Program-made: the position numbers and the translations under genes
Source: Larix sibirica
Lineage: Eukaryota > Streptophyta > Pinopsida > Pinales > Pinaceae
Length of the DNA stretch: 20,073 nt
NCBI GenBank assembly: GCA_004151065.3
Contig: NWUY0300048241.1
Location: forward strand, 1,719 to 21,791
Direction: 5' to 3'
Notes under the pieces: generated by a model
Told to the model about the DNA's origin: nothing
The model's input: the letters and a program-made list of their open reading frames with translations, nothing else
Database searches by the model: none
Part shown: one piece after another, positions 1-8,784 of the stretch
Numbering within the stretch: position 1 is the first letter of the stretch
Layout of the letters: each line of letters begins with the position of its first letter

Positions 1-379
1 GCAGTATTTCAATATGCCAATGACAATAATTTGAATGAGTTGATGTTAAATGGAATGGAACAAAACAAAGGTACTTCAAAGAGAGTACATATTTGTTTTA
101 TGTTTGAGAATAATGTACTGATCCTAAGGGAGGAATTCAATAGCTTTAACAAAAATGATCACAGAACTAAGCCTGAACAATATGAGGATATTATTTCCAG
201 ATAACCTAAATTGAATACTTCACGCCATAATCATCTTAGGAACAATAATTTAAGCTTACAACACTGGTATTGAAACCAGAATGAACTTCATAAATCATGA
301 ACAATATGACAGAGATGAACTAACAGGAGAAAGAATACTAACTGGACATATCAAAAGTTTGAATCCACAAGACACCAAG
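1..379 (-). repeat. LTR fragment of the same family (contig left of the gap)
   Basis: Bases 1 onward match the LTR at 15198-15379 and at 16193 onward, starting with the shared block gcagta(t/c)ttcaatatgc. By comparison with the LTR starts at 15065 and 16064, base 1 lies about 130 bases into the LTR. The piece ends at the N at 380. Its last ~190 bases (191-379) are repeated with clear divergence at 381-570, so it comes from a different LTR copy than the 3' LTR that follows. Confidence 0.8.
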
Positions 380-380
380 N
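380..380. other. Single-N assembly gap inside an LTR
   Basis: One undetermined base separates two diverged copies of the same ~190-bp LTR segment (191-379 and 381-570, both opening tattatttccagataac). This looks like two contigs ending in different LTR copies and joined, so the LTR read through this point is probably chimeric. Confidence 0.75.
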
Positions 381-772
381 TATTATTTCCAGATAACCCA
401 ACATGAATACTTCATGCCATGAGAATCTTAGAAGCAATAATTTAAGCTTGTGGCACTCACATTAAAATTAGAATCATATTCATAAATCATGAACAATATG
501 ACAGAGATGAATTAACAGAAGGAAAAATACTAACTGGAAACATCAAAGCTTTGAATCCATGAAATCCCAAGATCGAGAAAAAATATGTTCTTCTTTATAT
601 ATTTGATCAGACTGCAAAATATCAGAAGTTACACTTCTTACAAAAAGAGCCAACCCTTGGCCTTTTACTTTTACTACTATATATAGTCTTTACAGACATT
701 TACAAAATAATTTGTTACCATGAGTTTGTTACAGCCCACCGGCTTATACATTCTTGTTTGTAATTTCCAACA
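381..772 (-). repeat. 3' LTR of element A (partial)
   Basis: This piece matches the right-hand part of the LTR at 16064-16587. On the plus strand it ends ttccaaca at 772, paralleling ttctaaca at 16587, so on the minus strand the LTR starts TGTTGG or TGTTAG. I see no clear polypurine tract just upstream on the minus strand, so the boundary could be some bases off, with an alternative CA at 784. Adding the missing first part, the full LTR would be about 710 bp; LTR 16064-16587 is shorter because about 190 bp are missing internally. Confidence 0.8.
677..686 (-). promoter_or_regulatory. LTR TATA box
   Basis: The palindrome CTATATATAG is kept at the same place in LTR 16064-16587 (16508-16517) and, slightly changed, in the LTR fragment near 16750. 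It lies roughly 90 bases inside the minus-strand LTR start, a normal place for the core promoter of the U3 region. Confidence 0.65.
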
Positions 773-799
773 AAATCTGTAACAAAACAGTCCTACTGA

Positions 800-3700
800 C
801 TAATACTGATGAGCTTGCTGTTGAGATTGGGGTCCACTATGCTGAGGTAGAAGAACGCCTTGCTGCACGGAAGAGGCCTCCGCTTCTGGATGTGCTGATG
901 AAGTTGCGGCTACGGCTCGTTCTTTGGTGGACTGCTATAACTGTTTAAGCTCAAGGAATCTAGTGATTCCTTTCCAATCTTTACCCAAAGGGTAATGGAA
1001 GACCTTGAGCTCTCTAAGAGATGAATCAAGATCGGTGTAGTGCTCAAAGGAATCCTTTGGGAGGATTCTGAAAATAGTTTGGAGGCGGTTAAGTATCTCA
1101 AAAAATTTATGTATCTTATCCACAACTACCTTTCCGCTAAGCTCCTGCAAAGTATCCTTCATGCGAATCTCGGCATTCCTTGCATCTGTCATCATGGCAA
1201 TATAATGCTCCTCTAGATATAGGTCTCCATTTCCATCCCAGAAAGAGGGAAGACCGAGGGAAAATATTGACCTAAACTATTCTTTGAAGGAGTGAACATC
1301 CTGCTTTAGTTGGGCTACCATGTCAGCAAAATTCTGGGCCAACGCCCCTTTGGTGATCATCTTGTTTGCTTCCATGATTACTTTGGTTCGGTCCTGGACA
1401 ACAAATGTTCGAATCTCCTCAAAGTTTTTTCATTTAATAAGTCGATTACTGCCCTGGCTAACTCAACCTTCTTATTTACACTGTTCATTAGAGATCGTGC
1501 ATCAAGTGTGGCAGTTTCAGCTATTTATGATTCTTCCTGGGTTACATTGAAATGACTCCACTGAGAGGTTATCAGAGCCTCCATCTACTCCCATAATGAA
1601 GCTTTGGCACCTCTGATCAAAGGTTTAACGATGAGCTTCTTGGATATCTCTTGGATCTTAACTTGGAGCTCATCAACAGTTTGTTGGAGTTCTTAGATGA
1701 CCTGATCTCTTGTTACCAACTTCTCATTTGCATTGAAAATCTCATCGCACTTTGTCTTCAACTGAGTCGGCACTTGGTTCAACTAAGCATCCTTGATACT
1801 CATTTTGGCCACTGCCTGGGCCAATTGGTCAGTTGGATCTGAAGTTGATGAGGCTTGAAGTGTGATGGCCTTATGTTGGAGGATGTCCTTATTCAGCTTC
1901 CTAGCCTCTTCCAACTCACCTTCCAATGAGACAATCATTTCCTTGAGTGTTTGACCGTCGATCATCAACTTTTCCAACTCTGTCTGTATTACGACTACCT
2001 CTGCAGTCTGTGAATGCTCAGTCATAGGAATGTTGAACTTCTTCTTCAGGGATGCAATTTCATTATCCTTCTCTTTTAACACGGCTTGCAATGGAGCAAC
2101 ATCTCCAGGATTTTGCACCATCTTTACTATTTGCTGCTCTAAGTCAGTTATCTTCAACTGCTTAACTTTATTCGTGCTCATAGTGTACTTACGCACGACT
2201 CTATACACTCCTTTTCGTGCCCAAAGCCTGCAACCTATTCGTGCTCATAGTGTACTTACGCACGACTCTATACACTCCTTTTCCCATCTGTCGATGTAGT
2301 TCCATGATATATTTGGATGGGATCACGTCCAGGTTTATGGTTACCTAAGTAGCTTTAAAGTTGGAGGGCATCTTATTTTCCCCTGGAACTATTTTCTCTA
2401 GGATAGCCATTTTAAGGGCTCCCTGCTTCAAATCCAGTGCTGATAAAATCCTGGACAGCCTTCTTGTATCCAACTCCTTTTTCGGAAATAATGACTTCGC
2501 TAGATCGATGTTGTCATCTTTAATCTGAGAATAAAGCCAGAACAAACTTGACTTGACAGATGACGTGGTAACTAAAGCTCCTTCTGTGGCCTGAGCCTCC
2601 TGACTCTATGGCCACATTGTAGAAGGGAAGCTTTCAAGGATGACAGGTGTCACGGGGGTGGGTGTCACAATTTTTTACATTTCACTGGACGTCCTCTCTA
2701 CTTTCAACTAATTGGTCCTTGACCCCATACTCTCTGATCCTTCCCTTCCGGCGGCAAACGTGGGCCCTGACGTGTCTCTTTTCCCCAATGTATCGATCTT
2801 AAGGGGTGTTGGAACAACTAGTGATACAGAAGCCTTGATGGGTTCCAAAGCATCCTGACATTGTTCCCAACTATCCAAATTCACCATCTTGTCTAACAGG
2901 GAGTGCGGCTCGTGGAGGTATGTTGCAGAACGAGCCGCCTGTATTTTTTGAGAAATGATCCCCCTGGGATCATACTTGTGTACTTTACTTAAAGGGAAAC
3001 CATATGAAGCTAGTAGTTCCTCAACTTCTTTCTAAGAATCTCTGCTACGTACCTTAAAAGGCCCAGCTTCACTGGGGACCTTGAAATTCCTAGCACTGTT
3101 CCCTTTCATGAAATGCACCTCGTCACAGTTGAATCTTTGGCAGATGAATTCTAGTACAAACAATTGAGGAATCAAGAATATGGGGAGTTTGTATGGAGAT
3201 AACTCTGACCCATACACTCTGATTTCGGTATGAGTGTTAAAACAAAACCAATTGCGCATGGCCTCATTTGGATTGAGCTGGAGCAATTGTTTGCACTCTG
3301 GAAAAATTATCGGTGGGGGAGCATCGAACAATAGTGTATAGACCTTTGCTACGACGGTATCTACGAATGCAGAGAACTTCTTCTGTGGGGGAACGGGGAT
3401 CACTAACCTATCAAGATCTTCTTTGTTGAAGTAACTTTTGTTATTACAGAAGATCATTTATAGGAGTACCGAGCCGAACCGAAACATCTTCTTGGATGAA
3501 AAACTCTTTAACTAGAGGTGGATGGAATGATCAAGGAAAGCTGGTAAATCCAACCTGATAAGGGTTTCATGATGAGATATGTTCATGATAAACAACAGAC
3601 CTAGAACGACGTCGTCGATCACTATGTCATGATCATACCCGAGGAACTGGCATATCATCAACAATACCGGTTGAACATGACCTGCAAATGTCTCCAAGTT

Positions 3701-4187
3701 GAACATTGATTGAGTGCTGAACAAACTACTCTCAGGTGGAAATAGCATCTGGATGAAGGCATCCCTGTTTTCTGGGGAAATCTCATGAATCTTACCTATC
3801 AACAACTATTCATCAAAACAGAGCCCTGAGGGATCTTCATTAGTGTCTGTCAATTCCATGACAATCCCTTTATTAATTGGGCAGACCACATTCCCCATCC
3901 AAGAAATCATTGGCCTTTCTCTCTGGTACATAACTTTCCACGCACCACTATGTTAACTTGGGAAACGGTCTGGCAGGAGGGAGAATCATTTTAGCTATCC
4001 CAGACTTCAATAGGTTGAATAAATAACTTCCATTCTTTGCTTTCTCCTTGACCTCGAGATCCAATTGTTGCAGGTTTGGGAAGGAATAGATACAGTCATG
4101 AATGACAGAGAATTCGTCACCGAGATGGTCCTCTGGACTTTTGGTCGTGGATGCGGTGGCGACTTTGGGAGTGGGTACAGAGGCCAT
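800..4187 (-). pseudogene. ORFx copy 1: accessory gene between integrase and 3' LTR, decayed
   Basis: I do not recognise this gene. Comparison with copy 2 lets one frame be followed, with stops and at least one frameshift, from about 4187 to a TAG at 800-802, some 28 bases before the 3' LTR; about 1,100 codons. Parts in order: a variable Ser/Thr/Pro-rich N-terminus; a conserved globular region (about 4120-2900) with PECKQLLQLNPNE, HTEIRVYG, KLPIFL, FMKGN, FKVRSR and KYDPRGIIS; a Pro/Thr-rich linker; a conserved block around 2545-2290; a long charged coiled-coil region (about 2150-1330); a helical block (1195-938); and a Gln-rich tail. No signal peptide or membrane segment is visible, so it is not a typical Env. 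The ATG at 4187 may be fortuitous, because a 1-base difference from copy 2 sits right there. In-frame stops include TAG at 3512, 3032, 2345, 1783 and 935. A structural, Gag-like role is possible, but that is a guess. Confidence 0.6.
2170..2283 (-). repeat. 67-bp tandem duplication inside ORFx copy 1
   Basis: A 47-base segment (2170-2216) recurs exactly at 2237-2283 with a 20-base spacer, giving a 67-base period. Since 67 is not a multiple of three, the duplication shifts the ORFx frame; leaving one unit out joins the conserved block before it to the coiled-coil frame after it. The exact identity says the duplication is younger than most other damage here, or that an assembly or conversion event kept it identical. 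Confidence 0.9.
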
Positions 4188-4318
4188 GCTAACACAGGGG
4201 TAGAGCAGGGAACGTTGGTTCTGAATTGCTTAGGGATATTGGAGAAAACAGGTGCAAAGAATGAAGACTAAAGAGCTTGGAGCTAGAATAAAAATGCTCA
4301 ATGGCTTCCCTGGGAGAG

Positions 4319-4328
4319 TATTTATAGG
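4319..4328 (-). promoter_or_regulatory. TATA box of ORFx copy 1
   Basis: On the minus strand this reads CCTATAAATA, in the context TCCCTATAAATA. The same sequence stands before ORFx copy 2 (7570-7579) and a similar one at 17610-17619. It lies about 130 bases upstream of the first conserved ORFx codons, leaving room for a short 5' leader. It suggests that ORFx has its own promoter and is not only read from the LTR. Confidence 0.6.
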
Positions 4329-4436
4329 GAGAGATTTGAACCTGGAGGGGTTTAATACAGGGTTCACGTTGTGTTCTGGGATTAGCCTGTTGGTTAAGGG
4401 GTAGCTAGCTTCTTAAATGTTGGGGGACATTTGCTC

Positions 4437-4463
4437 ATAAATGACGGGGGTAATGACTGTTTA
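4437..4463. promoter_or_regulatory. Degenerate inverted repeat upstream of ORFx copy 1
   Basis: Here taaatgacgg...ctgttta corresponds to the intact TAAACGG-N12-CCGTTTA element at 7666-7691 and 17714-17739, but the arms no longer match fully. It lies about 110 bases upstream of the TATA box. Confidence 0.4.
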
Positions 4464-4539
4464 AGGATGGTTTAAGGGAAAGGAAGGGGGAATGTACTGT
4501 GATGGGAAATGGTGAACTGTAAACAATTGGTGGTTTCAG

Positions 4540-5240
4540 TATCCAGATAAAGCGGTTTAAGGAGACCTCTTTTCGGGTCCTGACTCAACAAGAAGCTTCC
4601 ATGTGTAAATGGTGGTTTTATTTCAAGGGCGGTCTTGGGATCTTAATGTCCAAGCATCTCAGATATCCTGAAGTCAAACCAGTCGTCGATCTTATGCCCT
4701 AACGCCCTTGAGATGCACGCGCTCCCAGTGCATCTTTATGGGTGGATCCCACTTCCTCTGTCGGTCAACTGTCCAACGGCCTATGGTAGGGGAAAGCACT
4801 AGGGCAGTATTTAGAGGTTTCAGGGCTTTGAAAAGATGGTTTAAGGAAACCACTTTTCGGCCCCTAAACGATTTTGAGGCTGCCACATGTAGATGGCGGT
4901 TTTCTTTCAGGGGTGTCTTGAGAGTGTTAAACTCCGAGAACTTTCAACGTCCTAAAAGTCGCACGTCCATTGATGATTTACCTTTGCTTCCTCAAGATGC
5001 ACACTAGCTTGTGAAACTTTATGAGGTGGGCCCACTTGTCCTGTCGACTTGGATGTTTGGCGGTGTAGCTACAAACTACTGTGGTGGATTTTGGCTGTTT
5101 CAGGGCTCCCTAAAAGTGGGTTATCTAGACTGCTTTCGGGCCTTGAATTGTTCTGGGAGTGCCACGTGTTTACAGTGGTTTTCAATCTGGGATGCTTTTA
5201 CCTTGATAAAAGTTGAGCACCTTCAACGCACTGACAATAT
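4540..5240. repeat. Repeat array 1 (three ~280-bp units)
   Basis: Three diverged tandem units can be aligned on a shared core: a run like TTTTCGG(C/G)CCC(T)AA, then a CCAC(G/A)TGT box, then a GG(C/T)GGTTTT stretch followed by TTCAGGGGCG or a relative. The GG of the GGTTTT core falls at 4614, 4898 and 5177, so the periods are about 284 and 279 bases. The third unit keeps CACGTG (5163-5168); the others show CATGTG or CACATG. On the minus strand the array lies about 200-900 bases upstream of the ORFx TATA box. Reading frames across it are by-products of the repeat. Confidence 0.8.
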
Positions 5241-5409
5241 CAGCTGTCGATCTTGGTATTAAACGGTCACTTTACCTCAGTTTCCCCTATCACTCATTCA
5301 GTCCATTATTGCCACAGGGTAAACCGCTTTCTTCTTTCTGCCCATGCCACTGCCTTTCCACACTCTCACTCAAAGGTGACGATCTTCTTATAGCGTAGCT
5401 AAGCTACCT

Positions 5410-5499
5410 ATGGCCGCTCCTGCTGACGATATCAGTACTAACACTTCAATTGCTTCTCCAGCCTCTAGACCACGGCCTGTAGCCTGTTTTTGCTCATAG
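5410..5499 (+). other. Possible start of a divergent plus-strand gene (29 codons, cut off)
   Basis: An ATG on the outer side of array 1 opens a frame with ADDISTNT near its start. The equivalent place beyond array 2 (8637) also has an ATG opening a frame with AADINTN, and the two differ by whole codons in the matching part. The frame runs into the truncated end of ORFx copy 2 and stops. It may be the first exon of a gene once transcribed away from ORFx, or simply conserved non-coding DNA. Confidence 0.3.
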
Positions 5500-7489
5500 T
5501 GTACTTTCTCACATCTCGGTATACTCCTTCACCTATTTTTCGGTGAAGTTCCATGATGTCTTTGGACAGGAATGCGTCCAGATTTATTGTCACCTAAGTA
5601 GTTTTGAAATTCGACGGTGTTTTCTTCCCCCCGGGAACCAATGGTTCTAGGATCACCATTTTCAGGGCTCCCTACCTCAAATCGAGTGCCAACAGCATCC
5701 TAGATTGCTTCCCTGTGTCAAGCTCCTTCTTTGGGAACAAGGACTTCTCTAGGTCGATGTTATCCTCTTTAATCTGTGCATATAGCCCGGACAAACCCGC
5801 TTTAATAGGCGACGTGGTAACCAAGGCACCTTCTGTGGACTGAGATTCCTGCTCCTGGGGCCACGTTGCGGATGGGAATCTTCCCAGGATGATAGGTGTC
5901 AAGGGGGTGGGTGTCGGCATGACTTTTGATGTCGCACTAGACGTTCCTTTTTTTTTCAATCTTTTAACCTTTGACCCCACACTCCCTGATATTTCCTTTT
6001 CAGTTGCATATGTGGGCTCTGATGTGCCCCTTTTTCCCAAAGTGTCCAACTTGAGAGGTGTTGGAATGACTGGTGCCCCTACAGCCTTGCTATGATCCAA
6101 CGTCGCTTGGATCTGCTCCCAACTGTCTAAGTTGGTTATTTTCTCCAGCAATGGATGCGGTTCATGGGAGTAAGATGCAGACCGAGCAGCTTGCCTTTTG
6201 GGGGAGATGATCCCTCTCGGATCATACTTGTGATATAGGCTTAATGGGAAGCCAAATGATGTTAGTAGCTCTTCCACTTCTTTCTGAGTAGCCCTGCTCC
6301 TGACCTTGAATGGTCCAGATTCGTTGGGGACCTTGAAGTTCCTGACGTTGTTTCCTTTCATGAAGTGTACATCATCACAATTGAATCTTTGTCGGATATA
6401 CTCTAATGCAAAAAACCAAGGAGTTAAGAATATGGGGAGCTTGTAAGGAGATATTTTTTCCCCATACACCCTGATTTCAGTATGAGTTTCGAAACAAAAC
6501 CAATCACCAACAAACTCGTTTGGGTTAAGCTGGAGTAATTGCTTGCATTCTGGAAAAATTCTGGGAGGAGGAGCATCAAACAATAGTGAGTAAATCTTGG
6601 ATACAATGGTGTCTACATATTTATACAAATCCTTATGTGGAGGGACCGGGATGAATGATTTATCAAGGTCGCCTTTGGTGAAGAAACATTTATTGTGGTA
6701 GAATATCATGTACAGGAGAAGTGAATAGAATCTGAACAACTTCTTGGATGAGAATATCTTTAGTTGGAGGTGGATGTACTGAGCAAGAAAAGATGGAAAA
6801 TCTAACAAGATAGGGATCTCATGCTGGGATAGTTTCATGAGAAACAACATACCCAAATTAGCATCATCGATCACCATGTCATGGTCATAACCAAGCACCT
6901 GACATATCATTTATATTACGGGTCTAGTAGAACCCGCAAACATTTCCAAACTGAACATAGATTGAGTGCCGGGTACATTTATCTCAAGTGGGATTATCAT
7001 CTGGATGAAAGCAGCTCTGTTTTTCGGGGAAAGTTCCTGAATTTTTCTTATCAGGAGCTCCTCATCAAATTGAATCCTTGATGCGTCTTTGTTGGTGTCT
7101 ATTAGCACTATGATGAGCACCTTGCTGATTGGGCAGACCACGTTTCCCAACCAAGAAATGATATCCCTTCTTTCTGGTGCATATCGTTCAGCACACCATT
7201 GTATTAAATCAGGAAAGAGCCTATCTTGCGGTAGAATCATCTTAGACAATCCAAACTTCCATAAGTTAAATATGTCATTGCCGCTCTTTTCCTGCTCCTC
7301 TGCCTCACTAGATAATTTATGCAGGTTAGGGAAGGAAGAGACAGAATCATGAACGTCGAAGAATTCATCTCCAAGATTATCATCTTGAATGAGGACCGTG
7401 GACGCGACAGCGTGTTCAGGGGTAGATGTAGAGGCCGATGGTAATGCCGAGGTAGAGAAGGGAATGTTGGTACTGAAAAGATTTGGGAG
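5465..7489 (-). pseudogene. ORFx copy 2 (better preserved, C-terminally truncated)
   Basis: This is homologous to copy 1 over the whole globular half. The frame is open from just after a TAG at 7490-7492 and continues to 5672 with a single stop, a TAA at 6911-6913 where copy 1 has Leu; the longest uninterrupted part is 412 codons (6910-5672). A TAG at 5672-5674 replaces a CAG kept in copy 1, and another TAG at 5594-5596 is shared with copy 1. Homology ends near 5474, just after MSKNRLQA, where the sequence joins the outer flank of array 1. The coiled-coil half is therefore missing. No ATG is visible at the expected N-terminus, so the true start is unknown. Function unknown. No catalytic motif I know stands out. 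Confidence 0.65.
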
Positions 7490-7569
7490 CTAGGAGAACT
7501 GGAGCAGGGAGTTACAAAGGGAGATCTTGAAACACTGGAAGAAAAATGCCTAGTGGTTTCCCTGGGGCG

Positions 7570-7579
7570 TATTTATAGG
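7570..7579 (-). promoter_or_regulatory. TATA box of ORFx copy 2
   Basis: The minus strand reads CCTATAAATA in the same relative position as at 4319-4328, about 80 bases upstream of the first open ORFx codon. Conservation of the box between two modules that have otherwise diverged strongly supports a core promoter. Confidence 0.6.
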
Positions 7580-7665
7580 GAAAATTTTGAAATTGGTGGG
7601 GTTCAATGCGAGGTATACGTGGCCTCCGGACACTAGATTAATAGCTGCGGGGAGACGCTTACTCC

Positions 7666-7691
7666 TAAACGGCGGCAGTAGTGACCGTTTA
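7666..7691. promoter_or_regulatory. Inverted repeat TAAACGG-N12-CCGTTTA
   Basis: Two perfect 7-base arms are separated by 12 bases, 86 bases upstream of the TATA box. The same arms and the same spacing recur at 17714-17739, while the 12-base centre differs, which is the pattern expected for a dimeric protein-binding site. No factor can be named from sequence alone. Confidence 0.5.
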
Positions 7692-7769
7692 AGGGCGGCT
7701 TAAGGAAAAATGAGGGGGGTGAACTACGGAGGGAAGCGGTAAACCTCAAACCATACGTAGTTTAAGGGA

Positions 7770-8470
7770 CCCGATAAAGCAGTTTAGGAAGAATTCTTTT
7801 CGGGCCCTAACTCAATGTGAAGCTGCCACATCGAAAGGGTGGTTTCGATTCAGGGGCGCTCTTGGGACACTAAAATCCAAGAATCCTAGTCACCCTAAAG
7901 CGATAGCAGTCGTCGATCTTCCGTCGAGACTTCCTTGAGATGCGCACCCAGCGGGCACAACTTTATGAGGCACCCCCCCCTCTTCTGACGTCTATTTTCT
8001 TGGTGGCCCGTAGCTGGAAAAATCACTGTGGAAGCCCTTAGTAGTTTCAGGGCTCCGAAAGAGTGGTTTAGGAAAATTACTTTTTGGTCCCTAAACACAC
8101 CTGGGGCTGCCACGTGTAGGTGGCAGTTTTCCTTTAGGGGCATCCCAGGAGTGTTAAAAACTGTGAGCACTTTAATCACCCTGAAGCTTGGGTATCCGTT
8201 GATGTTGCTTATATGCTTCCTTGAGATGGGCGCCCAGTCGGTGCAATTCTGTGGAGCGCCCCCCCTCTTTTGATGGCTCAACTATTCGGCGATGTGCGAC
8301 TAGAAACCACCGTGGAAAACTTTAGTTGTTTCATATTTGTGCGTAAGTAGTTCAACCAGACTTCTTTTCGGCCCTTGAACGATCCTGGGGCTGTCACGTG
8401 CTTGCGACGGTTTTCATTCAGGGGCGTTCTGAGCTTGATAAACGTCGAGCACTTTGTCACCCTTAATGAA
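7770..8470. repeat. Repeat array 2 (three ~284-bp units)
   Basis: Three units show the same core as array 1, anchored at 7841, 8125 and 8409, so both periods are 284 bases. Units two and three keep a perfect G-box CACGTG (8111-8116 and 8395-8400). In unit two it lies in a 7-base stem, CTGCCAC-GTGTAG-GTGGCAG. Between cores are conserved blocks such as TTGAGATG(G/C)GC, C-rich runs, and GTTTCAGGGCTCC. The array lies directly upstream of ORFx copy 2 on the minus strand. It resembles in position the tandem repeats known from the 3' regions of plant Tat-lineage elements. Confidence 0.8.
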
Positions 8471-8636
8471 ATACCATTCGTTTATTTGAAATCAATTAGC
8501 TATCTTTACTTAAATGGCCCTTATAACTTCCAAAGTGGATATTTCGCCAGGGGGTGATCTAAAACTCGTTCTATCTGTGTCGTTTCCACTCCAGATTCTC
8601 GTCTGACGGTCTTCATCATCATAGCATATAGTGGAT

Positions 8637-8732
8637 ATGCCTTTGGACGATCAGGCTGCTGATATTAATACTAACATTAGCTTCAGTGGGGGAAACCTTT
8701 TTATTCGAAATAGGCTGAGAAAAGCAGACTAA
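8637..8732 (+). other. Possible start of a divergent plus-strand gene (31 codons)
   Basis: An ATG beyond array 2 opens a frame with QAADINTN, matching the frame at 5410. It ends at a TAA after 31 codons and then meets the integrase tail. Stretch 8471-8784 otherwise shows nothing I can identify. Confidence 0.3.
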
Positions 8733-8784
8733 TGCCTTTAAGTCCATTGGGTTGTGGAGTCATATCTGTCTTTTATTTCTAAAA

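Noticed and set aside
4708-5262. Plus-strand frames of 99 and 83 codons in array 1
   Set aside because: They follow the ~280-bp repeat units, and similar frames occur in array 2; there is no independent sign of coding.
800-7489. ORFx as an env gene because it lies between integrase and the 3' LTR
   Set aside because: No signal peptide, transmembrane segment or cleavage site is visible; a long coiled coil alone is not enough.
4540-8470. Repeat arrays as a CRISPR array
   Set aside because: Units are ~280 bp, diverged and without short unique spacers, in plant nuclear DNA.
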